Assembly: GCA_021812735.1 (NCBI GenBank)
Contig: JAKAMV010000032.1
Span: forward strand, 1 to 27,331
Source: Chloroflexota bacterium
Lineage (GTDB): Bacteria > Chloroflexota > Limnocylindria > Limnocylindrales > CSP1-4
DNA: 27,331 nt
Direction of reading: 5' to 3'
Shown piece by piece: positions 15,464-23,622 of this stretch (position 1 is its first letter; each line of letters begins with the position of its first letter). The notes beneath the pieces were generated by a model. It did no database searches and was not told where the DNA came from. It saw nothing but the letters and a program-made list of their open reading frames with translations. Both the position numbers and the translations under genes were made by a program.

Positions 15464-16414
15464 ATGATCCCGATCAAGACCGGCGTCCTGCTCTGGAACC
15501 AGGCGTCCGACTGGCCGTCGTACCTAGACGCCGTCCGGCGGATCGATGCCCTCGGCTATGACCACCTGTGGGCGTGGGACCACCTGTACGCCATCTTCGG
15601 CGACCCGCTCCAGCCCATCTTCGAGGGCTGGTCGTCGCTCGCCGCCGCAGCCGTGGCCACCGAGCGGCTGCGGCTCGGCCTGCTCGTGGGCGCCAACACG
15701 TTCCGCAATCCGGGCGTGGTCGCCAAGACCGCGACCACGCTCGACCACATCTCCGGCGGACGGGCGATCCTCGGCCTCGGCGGCGCGTGGATGGAGCCCG
15801 AGCATCGGGCCTTCGGCATCGACTTCGGCTCCGGCTTCGGACAGCGCCTCGACTGGCTCGAGGAGTCCGTGGCGGCGCTCGAGACGATGCTCGGCGGGAC
15901 GCCGGTGACCTCGGCCCCGGGCGGCCGCTACCGGTTCGAGGCGGCCGAGGTCCACCCGCGACCCGTCCAGACGCGGTTGCCGATCATGATCGGCGGCGCG
16001 GGCGAGAAGAAGACGCTCCGAACGGTTGCCCGCCACGCCGACCTGTGGAACGCGATGGGCACCCTCGACACGCTCCGCCACAAGGTGGACGTCCTGCGGG
16101 GGCACTGCGAGGCCGAGGGTCGCGACATCGGCCAGATCGAGTTCACCCTGGGCGTCAAGCTCACGCTGCGCGACTCGGCGGCGGAGGCGGAACGCGTCTG
16201 GAGGGCCGCCATGGCCCACAACCGGACGCCCCTGGCGGAGGTCGAGGGCGACGTGACGTTCCTCAACGCCACGCCCGAGGAGGCGGCCGAGCGGCTGGCG
16301 CCCTACCTTGAGCTCGGGTTCCGAACGCTCATCACCGAGCAACCGGCCCCGTACGACACCGAGACGCTCGAGCGCTTCATCGGCCAGGTCAAGCCGCTGC
16401 TCGAGCGCGGCTGA
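15464..16414 (+). CDS. LLM-class (luciferase-like) F420-family oxidoreductase
   Basis: A 316-residue TIM-barrel protein of the bacterial luciferase-like superfamily, in the branch usually annotated as F420-dependent. Typical segments are the early GYDHLWAWDH, RLRLGLLVGANTFRNPGVVAKTATTLDHISGGRAILGLG split over two strands, and RPVQTRLPIMIGGAGEKKTLR with the phosphate-binding glycines. ATG 15464 has GAGGAG (15451-15456) upstream. The substrate is not known; the subgroup reduces or oxidises diverse small molecules with F420 or FMN. No F420 biosynthesis gene is in the window, so the cofactor is inferred from the family. Confidence 0.87.
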   Translation: MIPIKTGVLLWNQASDWPSYLDAVRRIDALGYDHLWAWDHLYAIFGDPLQPIFEGWSSLAAAAVATERLRLGLLVGANTFRNPGVVAKTATTLDHISGGRAILGLGGAWMEPEHRAFGIDFGSGFGQRLDWLEESVAALETMLGGTPVTSAPGGRYRFEAAEVHPRPVQTRLPIMIGGAGEKKTLRTVARHADLWNAMGTLDTLRHKVDVLRGHCEAEGRDIGQIEFTLGVKLTLRDSAAEAERVWRAAMAHNRTPLAEVEGDVTFLNATPEEAAERLAPYLELGFRTLITEQPAPYDTETLERFIGQVKPLLERG

Positions 16415-16478
16415 CGCCCGTTCCTCGCGCCGGGCAACCGGCAAGTCCGGGCGCGCGCCGTCTGGGCCTGCCCCGGGC

Positions 16479-16919
16479 CTACCGGATCCGCTCCAGCGAG
16501 ACGGCCGGGATCGTCCGGGTCGTCTTGCGCTCGTAGTCGGTGAAGCCCGGGTGCTGCGCGGCGTGGACGCCCCAGAGGCGGTCGCGCTCGGGGCCGGCGT
16601 CCTCGACATGCGCCAGCGCCCGGAACGTCTGGCCCTCGGCCTCGACGGTGACCTCGGGGTGCGCGAGCAGGTTCGCGTACCAAGCCGGGTTCTCGGGCGC
16701 GCCTCCCTTCGAGGCCATGACCACGTAGCGATCGCCGTCGCGGCTGTACACGAGCGGGGCGATTCGCGGCTCGCCCGTCCGGGCCCCGACGGTGTGGAGC
16801 AGCAGGACGGGCCGGCCCTGGAAGGGGCCGGAGATGATCCGGCCGCCGTTCGCGCGGTGCTGCGCGATCAGGTCTCGGGTGAACTCGGCAGGGTCGGGGC
16901 GGGGATCGGGGGAAGTCAT
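16479..16919 (-). CDS. DUF385-type deazaflavin (F420)-dependent nitroreductase family protein
   Basis: A 146-residue split-barrel protein of the Ddn/FDOR-A-like family. Characteristic segments are RPVLLLHTVGARTGEPRIAPL, YVVMASKGGAPENPAWYANL and AHPEVTVEAEGQTF, which form the F420-binding groove in known members. The final part, FTDYERKTTRTIPAVSLER, is also typical. Members use reduced F420 to reduce quinones or xenobiotics. The start is ATG 16919; an open frame upstream is unrelated. It is convergent with the LLM gene, so two F420-family genes meet tail to tail. The exact substrate is unknown. Confidence 0.87.
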   Translation of the reverse strand: MTSPDPRPDPAEFTRDLIAQHRANGGRIISGPFQGRPVLLLHTVGARTGEPRIAPLVYSRDGDRYVVMASKGGAPENPAWYANLLAHPEVTVEAEGQTFRALAHVEDAGPERDRLWGVHAAQHPGFTDYERKTTRTIPAVSLERIR

Positions 16920-17014
16920 CCGCGGATCGTAGTCGCCCGCCGGAATTCTTGCGCGATCAACTACACGGGCCCGGCGCGGGGCGGCCAGCCGGGCCCGCCG
17001 CAGCCGACGCGGGG

Positions 17015-17509
17015 TCAGCGCGGCCGGCGGCACGCCTCGTCGAAGCGGGCGAGCTCGTCGGCCAGGATGAGCGGGCGCCGGTGCTGGCGATCGGTGGGCG
17101 CCTCGGCGTTCACGCGCGCCACTGCGGCATTGATCCGGACCACCAGCTCCTCGAGCGCGGCCCGGTCGCGGCGACGGGCCGAGGACGTGGGCGGGGCGTC
17201 GGCGAGCGCCCGCGCGAAGATCGCCTCGCGCTCGGCGAACAGGCCGCGCGCTTCCTTGTCCGCCTCGATCCAGGGGGGCGCGACGCCGTAGTTCTTCAGC
17301 ATATGGAACGCGAGGCCCCACTCGCCAGCGTAGGGGTTCTCGTCGTTGGGCAGGGGCTCGCCCTGGTGGGGCAGGTTGTCGAACCTGCCCTCGCCGATCG
17401 CCTCGCGGATCTGGCGGTCGATCAGCGTCTCCCAGTCCGGGCCGACCTCCATCCGGCCGTCGGGGCCGCGCCGGTGGACGTGCGACTTGGGGTCGGGGGC
17501 ATCGGGCAT
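17015..17509 (-). CDS. DUF1992 (DnaJ-homologue subfamily C28 conserved domain) protein
   Basis: A 164-residue protein carrying the DUF1992 domain: WETLIDRQIREAIGEGRFDNLPHQGEPLP, in two adjoining parts, followed by NPYAGEWGLAFHMLKNYGVAPPWIE. This pattern is also found in the eukaryotic DNAJC28 family, though no J domain is present here. The rest is charged and helical. Function is unknown. ATG 17509 is preferred over a TTG at 17545, since the added residues have no family match. The gene is on the same strand as its neighbours, but gaps of 55 and 95 bp leave operon membership open. Confidence 0.85.
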   Translation of the reverse strand: MPDAPDPKSHVHRRGPDGRMEVGPDWETLIDRQIREAIGEGRFDNLPHQGEPLPNDENPYAGEWGLAFHMLKNYGVAPPWIEADKEARGLFAEREAIFARALADAPPTSSARRRDRAALEELVVRINAAVARVNAEAPTDRQHRRPLILADELARFDEACRRPR

Positions 17510-17564
17510 GGGCCCATGGTTGCCCGGAGGCTCGCCCCCGGTCAAGGGCGGGGCGCGCGGGGCG

Positions 17565-18893
17565 TCAGACCGCGCTGGCCGCCGCCGCGGGCGCCGAGAG
17601 CGACGCTGGCGATGCCGTCCGCCAGCGGGCCGGCACCTCGGTGCCGCGCGCGGCCGCGAACCGCGGCAGGGCCGACGCGAGGAACATGCCCGCCCAGACC
17701 GGGAAGCCGACGGCGTCGGCGAGGGCGGTGGCCCCGGAGAGCACGAGGCCGGCCGCCGTGAACGCCGCCGCGTTCCGCGCGGTCATGCTCGCCTGTGCCG
17801 CGACCAGGGCTGGGCCGCCGGTGAGCCGGAACAGACGCTCGGTCTGGGCGAGCACGGTGGCCTGGTAGCCGATGGCGCTGACCGTCACCGCGGCGAGCAG
17901 GACCAGGGCCGCGGCGTCATTGCCGGGGAACGCCGCCAGGCACAGCAGCATGCCGACGCCGCGAAGCGCGTACGACGCCCGCAGCAGACGGGCCGACGAC
18001 ACCTGGGCCATGACGCCACCGACCACCGCCGACGCGGCCAGCGACGCGAGCGCCCACACGCCCGACAGCACCACCGCGAACCCCGGCGACATGCCGAGGA
18101 CCGCCACCGCGAACACGCCGAGGTACGGTGTCAGGCCCACGCCCACGGCATTCCACGTGGAGGCGCGGACGAAGGAGCGCAGCGTCGGGGAGGGCGCCGG
18201 GGCGGTCTCGGCACGGGGGATCGACACCCGGCCCGGGCTCGGCAGCCGGATGACGGCCCGGAGCAGCGGCAGCGAGGCGAGGAAGGCGGCCGCGAACAGC
18301 GCCGCGTACAGCCAGGCGGCGACGGTGCTGCCCGCCGCGTCGAGCACCACACCGGCGGGCAGCAGCAGCAGCGCCGAGGCGCCGGCCGTCATGCCCATCA
18401 TCTTGGGGGTCACGCGGCGGCGCTCCTCCTCGGGCAGGACGATGGCGAGCCAGGAGAACAGGTTCGCCTCCGCCACCAAGGCCCCGGAGTTGCCCACCAG
18501 CACGATCAGCGCGATCAGGGCGACCGCAACGCCGTCGGCCACCAGGTGCAGGGCGACGGCCACGGCGACCGCGGCGAACCACAGGCCGCGCGTCTCGGTG
18601 GCCGCGATCAGCGCGACCGTGATGCGCCGGAGGTTCCCGTCCGTGCGGCGAAGGGCCGTGGGCATGAACGCCTGGGCCGCCGAGCCGAGAACAGGGAGCA
18701 GGCCGATGAAGGTGACGAACGCGGGGTTGGCGCCCAGCACCAGCAGGAACGGCACGAACAGGGCGTCCGTCGCGAATGCCGCCACGATCGCCTGCGACCC
18801 GGCGATCACCTGGTACGGGCGGTTGCGCCGGGCCGCGAAGACGCGCCACGGGTTGAGGGGAGCGATGAGCGGGCGGGTGCTCAGCTTGGTCAT
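17565..18893 (-). CDS. MFS-like transporter
   Basis: A 442-residue integral membrane protein with about twelve hydrophobic segments and a basic N terminus (NPWRVFAARRNRPYQVIAGSQ). The central loop, with LPEEERRRVTPKMMG after helices 3-4 and RLPSPGRVSIPRAETAPAPSP between the halves, matches the layout of MFS proteins rather than ABC permeases. The C-terminal tail is Ala/Ser-rich. The ATG at 18893 lies 40 bp after a good promoter with an overlapping dyad, so it seems individually regulated. The substrate is unknown. It is the third MFS gene in under 8 kb, but the three are not close copies. Confidence 0.75.
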   Translation of the reverse strand: MTKLSTRPLIAPLNPWRVFAARRNRPYQVIAGSQAIVAAFATDALFVPFLLVLGANPAFVTFIGLLPVLGSAAQAFMPTALRRTDGNLRRITVALIAATETRGLWFAAVAVAVALHLVADGVAVALIALIVLVGNSGALVAEANLFSWLAIVLPEEERRRVTPKMMGMTAGASALLLLPAGVVLDAAGSTVAAWLYAALFAAAFLASLPLLRAVIRLPSPGRVSIPRAETAPAPSPTLRSFVRASTWNAVGVGLTPYLGVFAVAVLGMSPGFAVVLSGVWALASLAASAVVGGVMAQVSSARLLRASYALRGVGMLLCLAAFPGNDAAALVLLAAVTVSAIGYQATVLAQTERLFRLTGGPALVAAQASMTARNAAAFTAAGLVLSGATALADAVGFPVWAGMFLASALPRFAAARGTEVPARWRTASPASLSAPAAAASAV

Positions 18894-18909
18894 TCGAAAA
18901 GTCGCAGTT

Positions 18910-18969
18910 TCGTAGGTGAATGGTGCATGTGACCTTGCTATCGTAGGTCAGCAATGCCTAAGCGTCCAA
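18910..18969 (-). promoter_or_regulatory. Promoter and probable operator of the MFS gene
   Basis: On the minus strand TTGGAC (18969-18964), 18 bp and TACGAT (18945-18940) form a good sigma-70 promoter in an unusually AT-rich spot. The dyad TGACCT-N9-AGGTCA (18930-18950) covers the -10 box. TCGTAGGT recurs at 18910-18917, exactly 31 bp (three helical turns) from the copy in the dyad at 18941-18948. This looks like a repressor site; the regulator is not known. Confidence 0.55.
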
Positions 18970-19053
18970 TATGTGATGCAGCCGGTGCATTCAGCCGAGA
19001 TTTCCTCAAGCGCCCCGGCGCCCTGGCGCCAGCCGGGTGATACTCGCGCTGCC

Positions 19054-19743
19054 ATGCCTGACTCGCTGACCCTCCTGTTCGACGCCGACGACACGCTCTG
19101 GGACAACAACATCCACTTCGAGCGCGCGATCGAGGCGTGGCTCGGGGTGGTGGTCAACGGGGCGTGGACCCCGGAGGCGGCCCGCGCCGAGCTCGACCGC
19201 ATCGAGGAGGCGAACTTCACGACCGGCGGGGTGGGCACGGCCCCGTTCGGCGTGCACCTGCGGCTGGCGGCCGAGGCGATCATGCCGCCCGGTGACCTGG
19301 CGACCGCGCTGCCCCGGATCGAGGCGATCGTGGGCACGATGCCGCGCGGCGCCGTCACGCTGCTGCCGGGCGTCGCCGAGACGCTCGACACGCTCGGCCG
19401 GCGGCACACGCTCGGCCTTGTCACGCGCGGCGACCCCGCCGAGCAGTGGGCCAAGATCGACGCCTCGGGGCTCCGGGACCGGTTCGCGCACGTCGCGGTG
19501 GTGGAGCACAAGGTGCCCGAGACCTATCGCGAGCTGGCCGAACGCTGGGGCCTGGACCCGGCTGCCACCGTGATGATCGGCAACTCGCCCCGCTCGGACA
19601 TCGTGCCCGCCCGGGCAGCCGGGTTCCGGGCGGTGCTGGTGAGCCACGCCACCACCTGGCGGCTGGAGCTGGCCGAGGTGGACCCCGACGACCCCGGGGT
19701 GAGCCAAGCAGACCGGTTCGAGGATCTGCTCGGGCTGTTCTAG
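19054..19743 (+). CDS. HAD-family hydrolase
   Basis: A 229-residue haloacid-dehalogenase superfamily protein, probably a small-molecule phosphatase. Motif I is FDADDTLWDNN, where the first Asp is the nucleophile and the second the acid/base. Motif II is the Thr in LGLVTRGDP, the Lys of motif III is in EHKVPETY, and motif IV is IGNSPRSDI. A helical cap (about residues 18-90) is inserted after motif I, as in the YjjG/dehalogenase type. ATG 19054 is chosen because the open frame upstream runs through the promoter region. The substrate is not predictable. The gene ends in a perfect 12-bp hairpin. Confidence 0.87.
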   Translation: MPDSLTLLFDADDTLWDNNIHFERAIEAWLGVVVNGAWTPEAARAELDRIEEANFTTGGVGTAPFGVHLRLAAEAIMPPGDLATALPRIEAIVGTMPRGAVTLLPGVAETLDTLGRRHTLGLVTRGDPAEQWAKIDASGLRDRFAHVAVVEHKVPETYRELAERWGLDPAATVMIGNSPRSDIVPARAAGFRAVLVSHATTWRLELAEVDPDDPGVSQADRFEDLLGLF

Positions 19744-19781
19744 CGGCGCCCGAGGGGCGCGGCAGGCCGCTCGGGCGCCGC
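19743..19781 (+). terminator. Hairpin terminator of the HAD gene
   Basis: A perfect 12-bp stem, GCGGCGCCCGAG with CTCGGGCGCCGC, and a 15-base loop; it begins at the last base of the HAD stop codon. No T-run follows. Confidence 0.5.
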
Positions 19782-19821
19782 GCCCCGGGCGGGACCGGCC
19801 CGCGTTGCGGGGAGCGGCCAG

Positions 19822-19844
19822 CCGGGGGCCGGCTCGGCCCCCGG
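19822..19844 (-). terminator. Hairpin terminator between convergent genes
   Basis: CCGGGGGCCG-gct-CGGCCCCCGG is a perfect 10-bp stem with a three-base loop, 11 bp past the SDR stop on the minus strand. It can act on both strands. Confidence 0.5.
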
Positions 19845-19854
19845 ACCCGCCTGA

Positions 19855-20652
19855 CTACCGGAGGAGCGACTCCATCTGCTTGGCGATGAACCCGGCAGCA
19901 AAACCCGGGGCCAGCCGGACCAGCCTGTCCATCATCGAGGCGTCGCCGCCCACCAGAACACGGTAGCGGTTGCTGACCATTCCCTCGACGATCTTGCGGG
20001 CAGCCGCCTGCGCGGTGGTGGTCCTGGGCTGCTTGCCGCCGCCCGCCATGGCCGGGATGGCCACGCCGGAGTTCTGCGTGATGTTGGTGGCCACGGCGCC
20101 CGGGAACACCACCGTCACGTGGACCCGGGTCCCCCGCAGCTCGGCGTGCAACCCCTCGGTCATGAGTTTCACGGCGGCCTTCGAGGCCCCGTACACGGTC
20201 TGCCCGGGCACGGGCAGGAACCCGCCCATGCTCGAGATGTTCACGATGTGCCCCTCGGGCCGCGCCAGCAGCACCGGCAGGAACGCCTTGGTCATGTGCA
20301 GCGTGCCGCGCCAGTTCACGTTCATCACGCGGTCGATCTGCTCGTAAGACAGGTCCGCCAGCCTCACGAACGGCTGGATGATCCCTGCGCAGTGGATCAC
20401 GCCGTCCGCCGGGCCGTGGCGGGCCGCCACCACCGAGGGCAGCGCCTCGACGGCCTCCCTGTCGGTGATGTCGGCCAGGTGGGTCGAGATCGCTGCGCCG
20501 GGCCCGGCCAGGACGGCCGTCTCGGCGAGCGTCGCCTCGTTGACGTCCACGGCGGCAACCTTGGCGCCGCGCCGGAGCAGCTCCAGGGCCACCTCGCGGC
20601 CCATGCCGCTGCCGGCACCGGTGACGACGATGACTTTGCCGGTCGGCTGCAT
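19855..20652 (-). CDS. SDR-family NAD(P)-dependent oxidoreductase
   Basis: A 265-residue classical short-chain dehydrogenase/reductase. The cofactor motif TGxxxGxG is TGAGSGMG near residue 12, the acidic residue after strand 2 (AAVDVNE) suggests NAD(H), the NAG-like HCAGI follows, the catalytic Ser is in VNISSMGG, and the active-site pair is YGASK. The C-terminal part (residues 190-265), with GVAIPAMAGGGKQPRTT and a hydrophobic end, resembles SDRs acting on lipophilic or acyl substrates. ATG 20652 directly precedes the Rossmann strand. The substrate is unknown; it could be a sterol-, acyl- or hydroxy-dehydrogenase. Confidence 0.9.
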   Translation of the reverse strand: MQPTGKVIVVTGAGSGMGREVALELLRRGAKVAAVDVNEATLAETAVLAGPGAAISTHLADITDREAVEALPSVVAARHGPADGVIHCAGIIQPFVRLADLSYEQIDRVMNVNWRGTLHMTKAFLPVLLARPEGHIVNISSMGGFLPVPGQTVYGASKAAVKLMTEGLHAELRGTRVHVTVVFPGAVATNITQNSGVAIPAMAGGGKQPRTTTAQAAARKIVEGMVSNRYRVLVGGDASMMDRLVRLAPGFAAGFIAKQMESLLR

Positions 20653-20821
20653 GGACGACGCTCCCTTCCTATCGCGTGGCCTTCGGCAGGACTCTAGCCC
20701 TGCCCCGGGCCCGGGCGCTGAGGCGGTGCGCGGCGCGAGGCCGTCGCGAAGCAGGTCATCCCCGCCGCGACGGCCCCGGCAACCGCGCGCCTCGACCGGA
20801 GCGGTTCGTGGTGCGCTCCCG

Positions 20822-21835
20822 TCAGGCCGACGCGGAGATGCCCACCTTGGCGAGCAGCGAGGCCGCGGCGCTGACCGGGGTCGCAAACCCGAGCCCCTGG
20901 GCCGATGTCGAGGTGGCCGTGGCGATCCCGACGACCTGACCGCTCGTGGTGATCAGCGGGCCACCGCTGTTGCCCTCGTTGAGGGCGGCGTCGGTCTGGA
21001 TCAGGTTGGAGCGCGTGACCGCGGCGCCCGTGGTCTGGTCGGCAACTTGGATGGTGCGGTCCGTGCCGGAGACGATGCCCAGCGTGACCGAGTCTGCGTA
21101 CTGGCCGAGCGGGTCGCCGATCGCGAGGACCACCTCGCCCGCCGCCACGCCGCTGTGGGAGATGGGCGCCGCGCGCAGGCCGGTCGCGTTGATCTTGATC
21201 AGCGCCACGTCGGCGGTGGGCGACGTGGCCACGACGGTGGCGTCGTACGTCTTGCCGTTTGACGTGGTCACCGTCACGCTCGAGGCGCCCTCCACGACGT
21301 GCTGCGCCGTGAGGATGTAGCCGTCGGAGCTGACGATGACGCCCGAGCCGACACCGGCCGTCTGGACCGAGTTGTAGCCGCCGAAGCCGCCGAAGCCGCC
21401 GAAGCCGCCGAGCGACACCGTCGCCTGGACCTGGACGGTCACGACGGACTTCTTGGCCGCCGCCACGACCGAGGTGAGGTCGGAGGTCGTCGTCGCAGCC
21501 ACGGTGCTGGCCGTCACGCCGCCCGCGGACGCACTCGCGCCGGCTGCGGCTGGGGCGGGGCCGACGGGGGCCACGTAGCCAGCGACGGTGAGCGTCGTCG
21601 CCGAGGCGAGCACGGCGGCCAGCGCGGCGGTCACCAGGGTGCTCGCGCCGCGTGGCAGGCGCCGGCGGACCGGCGGTCGGGCCGGAGCGGCGCCCGCAGC
21701 CGGCAGCTCGGAGGGAACAGGGGCGAACGCGAGCGGGCCGGCGGAATCGGCGGGCGCGGTCGAGGGTGTCTGGGTCGGGATGGCGGAGGGGTCGGGGTCG
21801 GGGGACAAATCGTCGTGCAGCAGAAGGTTGGACAT
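20822..21835 (-). CDS. Membrane-anchored trypsin-like (HtrA/DegP-type) serine protease without PDZ
   Basis: A 337-residue S1C-type protease. It has a 60-residue Pro/Ala/Ser-rich cytoplasmic N terminus, one membrane segment (STLVTAALAAVLASATTLTVAG, in two parts at about residues 65-85), an Ala/Ser/Thr linker and the protease domain outside the cell. The catalytic triad is visible: His in TAQHVVEG, Asp in SPTADVALIKI and Ser in NEGNSGGPL. A Gly-Phe repeat, GGFGGFGGFGGY, coded by a 9-bp tandem repeat (about 21381-21413), sits before the His strand in the loop region. It ends soon after the domain, so the usual PDZ domain is absent. ATG 21835 has AGGAG upstream on its strand. It probably degrades misfolded envelope proteins. 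Confidence 0.87.
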   Translation of the reverse strand: MSNLLLHDDLSPDPDPSAIPTQTPSTAPADSAGPLAFAPVPSELPAAGAAPARPPVRRRLPRGASTLVTAALAAVLASATTLTVAGYVAPVGPAPAAAGASASAGGVTASTVAATTTSDLTSVVAAAKKSVVTVQVQATVSLGGFGGFGGFGGYNSVQTAGVGSGVIVSSDGYILTAQHVVEGASSVTVTTSNGKTYDATVVATSPTADVALIKINATGLRAAPISHSGVAAGEVVLAIGDPLGQYADSVTLGIVSGTDRTIQVADQTTGAAVTRSNLIQTDAALNEGNSGGPLITTSGQVVGIATATSTSAQGLGFATPVSAAASLLAKVGISASA

Positions 21836-22038
21836 CGGATCGCTCCTGGGGGCCCGCCGACGCGGCGGGACCGGTCGATACCCGCAGGTTCGTCCCGGAG
21901 TCTTACGATCTGCTGACAGCGGGGCGGCGCATGAGCGCGATCTCATCCGGCTCTCAGCGGCTTGCCACGCGGCCGCCGCAACCTCGTTCCGGTGGGGACG
22001 CCCACCGCTGCCAACGCCCCAGGAGACCCTCCGCCCCG

Positions 22039-23280
22039 ATGTCGCCCACCGAACGCCTGCTCGCCGGCCCGCCGCTCGACGGCCGTGCCGAGCCGCTCGC
22101 CTCCCACCGCGCCCGCCTCGGCGAGCTGCCCACGGTGCCCGCCGCGGAGATGATCGCGGCGCTCGAGGCGACGGGGATGCTCGGCCGGGGCGGGGCCGGC
22201 TTCCCCGTCGGCCGCAAGTGGAGGGCGATCGCCGAGGGATCCGGCCGGGGCACGCCGGTCGTCGTGGCCAACGGGGCCGAGGGCGAGCCGGAGAGCGCCA
22301 AGGACCGCGTCCTCATGGCGCACCGGCCGCACCTGGTCGTGGACGGGGCGCTGCTGGCCGCCCGGACCCTGGGCGCCGACCGCGTCGAGCTCTACGTCGG
22401 GCGCGAGCACTCGGCCGCCGTGCAGGCCGTCCGGGCCGCGGTCGATGAGCGACCCGCCGCCGACCGCGCCCTGCTCCACGTGGTCGAGGCGCCGCTCGGG
22501 TACGTCGCGGGCGAGTCAACCGCGGTGGTCCACTACGTCAACGCCAAGGACGCCCGGCCGCTGGCGACGCCACCGCGCATGTCCGAGCGGGGCGTGCGCA
22601 ACCGACCGACGCTGGTCCAGAACGTGGAGTCGCTGGCCCAGGCGGCCCTCATCGCACGCAACGGGCCGGACTGGTTCCGGGAGCGAGGCCGCGGCGCCAA
22701 CCGCGGCACGGCGCTGGTCACCATCGCCGGGCCGGTCCGGCACGAGGGAGTCGCCGAGATCGACCTCGGCACGCCGCTCGCCGAGCTCGTGGAGTTGGCG
22801 GGCGGCCTCACCGGCACGCCGCAGGCGGTGCTGATCGGCGGGTACTTCGGCACCTGGGCGCGGATCGAGGACGCCTGGGACCTGCCGCTCGAGCCGGAGT
22901 CTCTCAAGGCCGCCGGCCTCACCTTCGGCTGCGGTCTCGTCCGGCTGCTCGACGCCCGCAGTTGCGGGGTGGACTACAGCGCGCGGATCATGGACTTCCT
23001 GGCCGCCGGCTCGGCGATGCAGTGCGGGCCGTGCAAGTACGGGCTCGCCGACCTCGCCGGGGCGAGCGGACGGGTGGCCGCCTTTGGCGCGAAGGCCACC
23101 GACCTCATCGACATCGACCGCTGGACGGGGCTGGTCACGGGCCGCGGCGCCTGCCGTCACCCCGACGGCGCCGCGCAGCAGATGGGCACCGCCATGGCCG
23201 TCTTCGCGGACGACTTCGCCAGCCACGCCGCGCGCGGCCGCTGCCTGGCCGAGGGCATCAGCATGGGAGGCCGGCGATGA
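22039..23280 (+). CDS. NuoF-like (51-kDa subunit family) protein with altered cofactor motifs
   Basis: A 413-residue relative of the NADH-binding subunit of complex I, lacking a thioredoxin-like domain. The glycine-rich loop GRGGAGFPVGRKW is intact. The FMN/NADH loop reads ANGAEGEPES, where NuoF has NADEGEPG, so Ala replaces Asp; AGESTAVV replaces CGEETALL. The cluster region has QCGPCKYG and GACRHPDG: three of four N3 cysteines, the first being Ala, with a His next to the last Cys. From memory these changes recur in the actinobacterial NuoF-like group, so they are probably family traits. A ferredoxin gene overlaps its end. The pair may pass electrons between NAD(P)H and ferredoxin or another partner. 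It is not part of a complex I operon here. Confidence 0.8.
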   Translation: MSPTERLLAGPPLDGRAEPLASHRARLGELPTVPAAEMIAALEATGMLGRGGAGFPVGRKWRAIAEGSGRGTPVVVANGAEGEPESAKDRVLMAHRPHLVVDGALLAARTLGADRVELYVGREHSAAVQAVRAAVDERPAADRALLHVVEAPLGYVAGESTAVVHYVNAKDARPLATPPRMSERGVRNRPTLVQNVESLAQAALIARNGPDWFRERGRGANRGTALVTIAGPVRHEGVAEIDLGTPLAELVELAGGLTGTPQAVLIGGYFGTWARIEDAWDLPLEPESLKAAGLTFGCGLVRLLDARSCGVDYSARIMDFLAAGSAMQCGPCKYGLADLAGASGRVAAFGAKATDLIDIDRWTGLVTGRGACRHPDGAAQQMGTAMAVFADDFASHAARGRCLAEGISMGGRR

Positions 23281-23528
23281 GCCGCGAGCCCAGACTCACC
23301 ATCGACTGGATCGCCTGCAACGGCTACGGCGTGTGCGAGGCCGCCGCGCCGGACCTGATCGTCCTCGACGACTGGGGCTACCCGATCCTTCCCGACGGGC
23401 CGATCCCGCCGGACCTGGTGCCGCAGGCTCGCCGGGCGGTCAACGACTGCCCCATGCTGGCGCTGGCCTGGGAGGGCGACGGGGCACCGGGCGGCGGCCG
23501 TCTGGGCCGACTCGGCGGCCGCCGGTAA
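23277..23528 (+). CDS. Small ferredoxin ([3Fe-4S]/[4Fe-4S] type)
   Basis: An 83-residue acidic ferredoxin. The ligand pattern is CNGYGVC (CX5C), then a long gap and NDCPMLAL, where Cys-Pro closes the set. This CX5C...CP spacing is that of single-cluster [3Fe-4S] ferredoxins working with cytochromes P450 and similar enzymes; only three cysteines are present, so a [3Fe-4S] cluster is likely. DDWGYPIL matches the usual middle part. The tail is Gly/Arg-rich. ATG 23277 overlaps the NuoF-like stop as ATGA, so the two are made together and probably exchange electrons. Confidence 0.85.
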   Translation: MSREPRLTIDWIACNGYGVCEAAAPDLIVLDDWGYPILPDGPIPPDLVPQARRAVNDCPMLALAWEGDGAPGGGRLGRLGGRR

Positions 23529-23622
23529 CGCGCTCCGGGGCGCCCGGCCCGAACCCGCGGCGGCGGTGCCGGGCGGTGCCCGGGCGACGTCCGGCGGGTG
23601 CCCGGCGCCGCCCGGCGTCGTG
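23529..23622. other. Short convergent spacer
   Basis: 94 bp of G+C with the words gtgccgggcg and gtgcccgggcg repeated. It is short and holds no gene; folding into a terminator is possible but not distinct. Confidence 0.3.

Noticed and set aside
22039..23280. Complex I nuoF
   Set aside because: No other nuo genes are adjacent, the protein lacks key NuoF residues, and it is coupled to a ferredoxin instead.
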